Assembly (NCBI GenBank): GCA_031259745.1
Contig: JAIRLB010000027.1
Coordinates: 1-6,825 of the forward strand
Direction of reading: 5' to 3'
Source of the DNA: Rickettsiales bacterium
Lineage (GTDB): Bacteria > Pseudomonadota > Alphaproteobacteria > Rs-D84
Length of the DNA: 6,825 nt
The translations under genes were made by a program, and so were the position numbers. This document shows positions 5,867-6,825 of the stretch, piece by piece (position 1 is the stretch's first letter; every line of letters begins with the position of its first letter). Under the pieces are notes generated by a model, which saw only the letters and a program-made list of their open reading frames with translations, was not told the DNA's origin and did no database searches.

Positions 5867-5905
5867 GAATTTCCTGAATAAAATAGATAAAATATATTGT
5901 ACAAT
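5865..5905 (+). promoter_or_regulatory. Promoter of the TNFR-like gene with a palindrome over the start site
   Basis: TTGAAT (5865-5870) and TAAAAT (5888-5893) are exactly 17 nt apart, matching the sigma70 boxes at 4 of 6 and 5 of 6 positions. Transcription would start near 5900. A perfect 10-bp palindrome, ATTGTACAAT (5896-5905), straddles that point and could be an operator. The -35 box starts at the end of repeat R6. The leader would be about 80 nt. Confidence 0.55.
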
Positions 5906-5912
5906 CCAAACG

Positions 5913-5939
5913 ACCGATAAATATGTCGGTTTTTCTATT
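5913..5939 (+). promoter_or_regulatory. Leader hairpin with U tract, attenuator- or terminator-like
   Basis: ACCGAT (5913-5918) pairs with GTCGGT (5925-5930) across a 6-nt loop, one pair being G-U. It is followed by a T-rich run (5930-5939). It lies after the predicted start site and before the ATG at 5982. It could act as a weak attenuator of this gene or stop read-through from the upstream operon. The stem is short, so the call is tentative. Confidence 0.4.
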
Positions 5940-5981
5940 TTCAAAAATCCCAGAATTCCGCGACATTTTATCCCCCTATTT

Positions 5982-6701
5982 ATGCCTAATCCAATGGGTG
6001 GATTATTTACCTCGATAATAATTACATCGATAATGTTGATTAACACGGCCGGTGCTGCAGACGCTCCCACAATCACAAATGTCACCAGAACAGGCAGCGA
6101 TGATTCTGGTGATTATGAATGCACAGTAACAGAACGGTGCGCTGCCGGAACATATAATTCAACCGATGGATTCGTTCCATGTGATACTTGTGCCGATGGA
6201 AAGTATTCCAGTGCTGGTGCCACGAGTTGCTATAATTGTGACGCTGGATATTATTGCGCGAACGGGATCAGAACATCATGCAATGCGGGGTATACCAGTC
6301 CCGCGGGATCTGACGGTTCCGACGATTGTGCAGCCATATATCCAACTTCATGTACTACTTATACTCCCACAACCGCCAACAGTGGAACCACTTGGTCTGT
6401 TAGCGGATGCACCGGCGGTACTAAGAATATAACAGCATTCAGCGGTACAATACAATGCGCTACAAATGGTGAAACTTATGGTACAACTAGCACCCCCAGT
6501 GGCACCGGAGGAATGTATTGCTGGTGCAAGGCAACGAGCGTTACTACTACTGCTGCTACTACTGTTTCGGGCTCGTGGGTCTTCAACTTCGTCGACGGCT
6601 CCATAGATACTTGCAAGATGGATTGCGCTCACCAGTGCGTGGAAATGGTCCAGTACGACTACCTCTTCCAGTTGGCGTTGTTGTCGGGTCTTAGTATTTG
6701 A
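5982..6701 (+). CDS. Exported TNFR/ephrin-receptor-like cysteine-rich protein (239 aa)
   Basis: From ATG 5982 (or ATG 5994, four codons in) the protein has a signal peptide with core LFTSIIITSIMLI and cleavage near AGA or ADA (residues 25-28). Residues 47-116 form cysteine-rich repeats of GCC2/GCC3 (ephrin-receptor-like, TNFR-like) type: C-x2-C-x-D-G-K-Y-S-S-x-G-A-x-S-C, then C-x-A-G-Y-Y-C and AGYTSPAGS. A Thr/Ser-rich section (120-195) follows, including ACT/GCT triplet runs (around 6541-6565). The C-terminal part has YCWC (179-182), SGSWVF (196-201) and C-x3-C-x3-C (211-219), probably a separate small domain. The frame is open back to 5805, but the promoter at 5865-5893 and the signal peptide favour the internal start. 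No clear Shine-Dalgarno is visible. Likely a secreted or surface protein; ligand unknown. Confidence 0.82.
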   Translation: MPNPMGGLFTSIIITSIMLINTAGAADAPTITNVTRTGSDDSGDYECTVTERCAAGTYNSTDGFVPCDTCADGKYSSAGATSCYNCDAGYYCANGIRTSCNAGYTSPAGSDGSDDCAAIYPTSCTTYTPTTANSGTTWSVSGCTGGTKNITAFSGTIQCATNGETYGTTSTPSGTGGMYCWCKATSVTTTAATTVSGSWVFNFVDGSIDTCKMDCAHQCVEMVQYDYLFQLALLSGLSI

Positions 6702-6707
6702 TTGCCT

Positions 6708-6751
6708 GAAAAAGGAATAAGTAATAAGGAGAAAGGAATAGGGAAAAAGAA
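6708..6751 (+). repeat. Purine-rich heptad repeat R7 (purines on + strand)
   Basis: About six heptads in register start 6 nt after the stop codon of the TNFR-like gene. Bases 6708-6730 are the exact 23-base inverse of 5815-5837. By the pattern of R1/R2, R3/R4 and R5/R6, its inward-facing partner would lie beyond the right edge of the window. Confidence 0.88.
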
Positions 6752-6764
6752 CAAAATTAGGTAA

Positions 6765-6810
6765 CAGGTGTAAGAAAAGCGCAAGCTGCGCTTGCAGCTT
6801 TTATAACCTG
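6765..6810 (+). terminator. Long imperfect hairpin, probable intrinsic terminator
   Basis: The inner stem pairs AAAAGC+GCAAGC (6775-6786) with GCTTGC+GCTTTT (6790-6795, 6797-6802) across a 3-nt loop, with one bulged A at 6796. The T-rich 3' side (TTTTATAA) and A-rich 5' side fit a terminator for the TNFR-like gene and, in reverse, for a gene to the right. Outer bases CAGGT (6765-6769) and ACCTG (6806-6810) extend the stem with small mismatches. The core also allows shifted alternatives, such as AAGCGCA with TGCGCTT. Nothing further is seen in the last 15 bases. Confidence 0.6.
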
Positions 6811-6825
6811 GGTCCCGTGTAGTAC

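Noticed and set aside
5805..6701. TTG at 5805 as the start of the TNFR-like protein (298 residues).
   Set aside because: There is no ribosome binding site, the likely promoter lies downstream of it, and a normal signal peptide starts at 5982 or 5994.
182..6751. CRISPR-like array from regularly recurring repeats.
   Set aside because: The copies are degenerate, alternate in orientation and are separated by whole genes of very different length; no cas gene is present.

Overview
The window reads as a host-associated, uncultured alphaproteobacterium, possibly one of the gut lineages known mainly from metagenomes. The evidence for this is indirect: an IF-1 of alphaproteobacterial type, secreted cysteine-rich proteins with no recognisable named relatives, and short purine-rich repeats in every main gap between genes. 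The lineage is an inference. No rRNA, tRNA, integrase, transposase, CRISPR array or phage gene was seen.

Layout: 1-138 (-) is the 5' end of a secreted-protein gene that runs off the left edge. 297-539 (-) is infA with its own good promoter. Diverging from infA, a probable operon runs 665-5699 (+). It holds a 720-residue exported polycysteine protein, a 116-residue four-helix-bundle protein of the 23S rRNA intervening-sequence (IVS) family, and an 829-residue exported polycysteine protein. The two large proteins are diverged paralogues; their 36 mature cysteines match one to one. The left-edge gene has a signal peptide like that of the 829-residue protein and is probably a third member. A possible 24-codon ORF follows (5728-5802). 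Then comes a separately promoted, exported TNFR/ephrin-receptor-like cysteine-rich protein (5982-6701). A strong hairpin, probably a terminator, ends the window.

The gaps are punctuated by seven copies (R1-R7) of a degenerate purine-rich repeat built from 7-bp units (consensus AAGGAAW). The copies strictly alternate in orientation. Purine-then-pyrimidine pairs bracket a 62-bp GC-hairpin spacer (R1/R2), the four-helix-bundle gene (R3/R4) and the small ORF (R5/R6). This looks like a family of small inverted-repeat elements, with the four-helix-bundle gene as cargo of one and the others as miniature derivatives. The repeats also enter genes: R2 supplies the last two codons and stop of infA, and R4 encodes the hydrophobic core of the 829-residue protein's signal peptide. 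R3 and R5 supply Shine-Dalgarno sequences, and R6 abuts a promoter.

The large proteins are probably exported to an oxidising compartment (periplasm or surface) and held by many disulfides. Their biological role cannot be read from the sequence.
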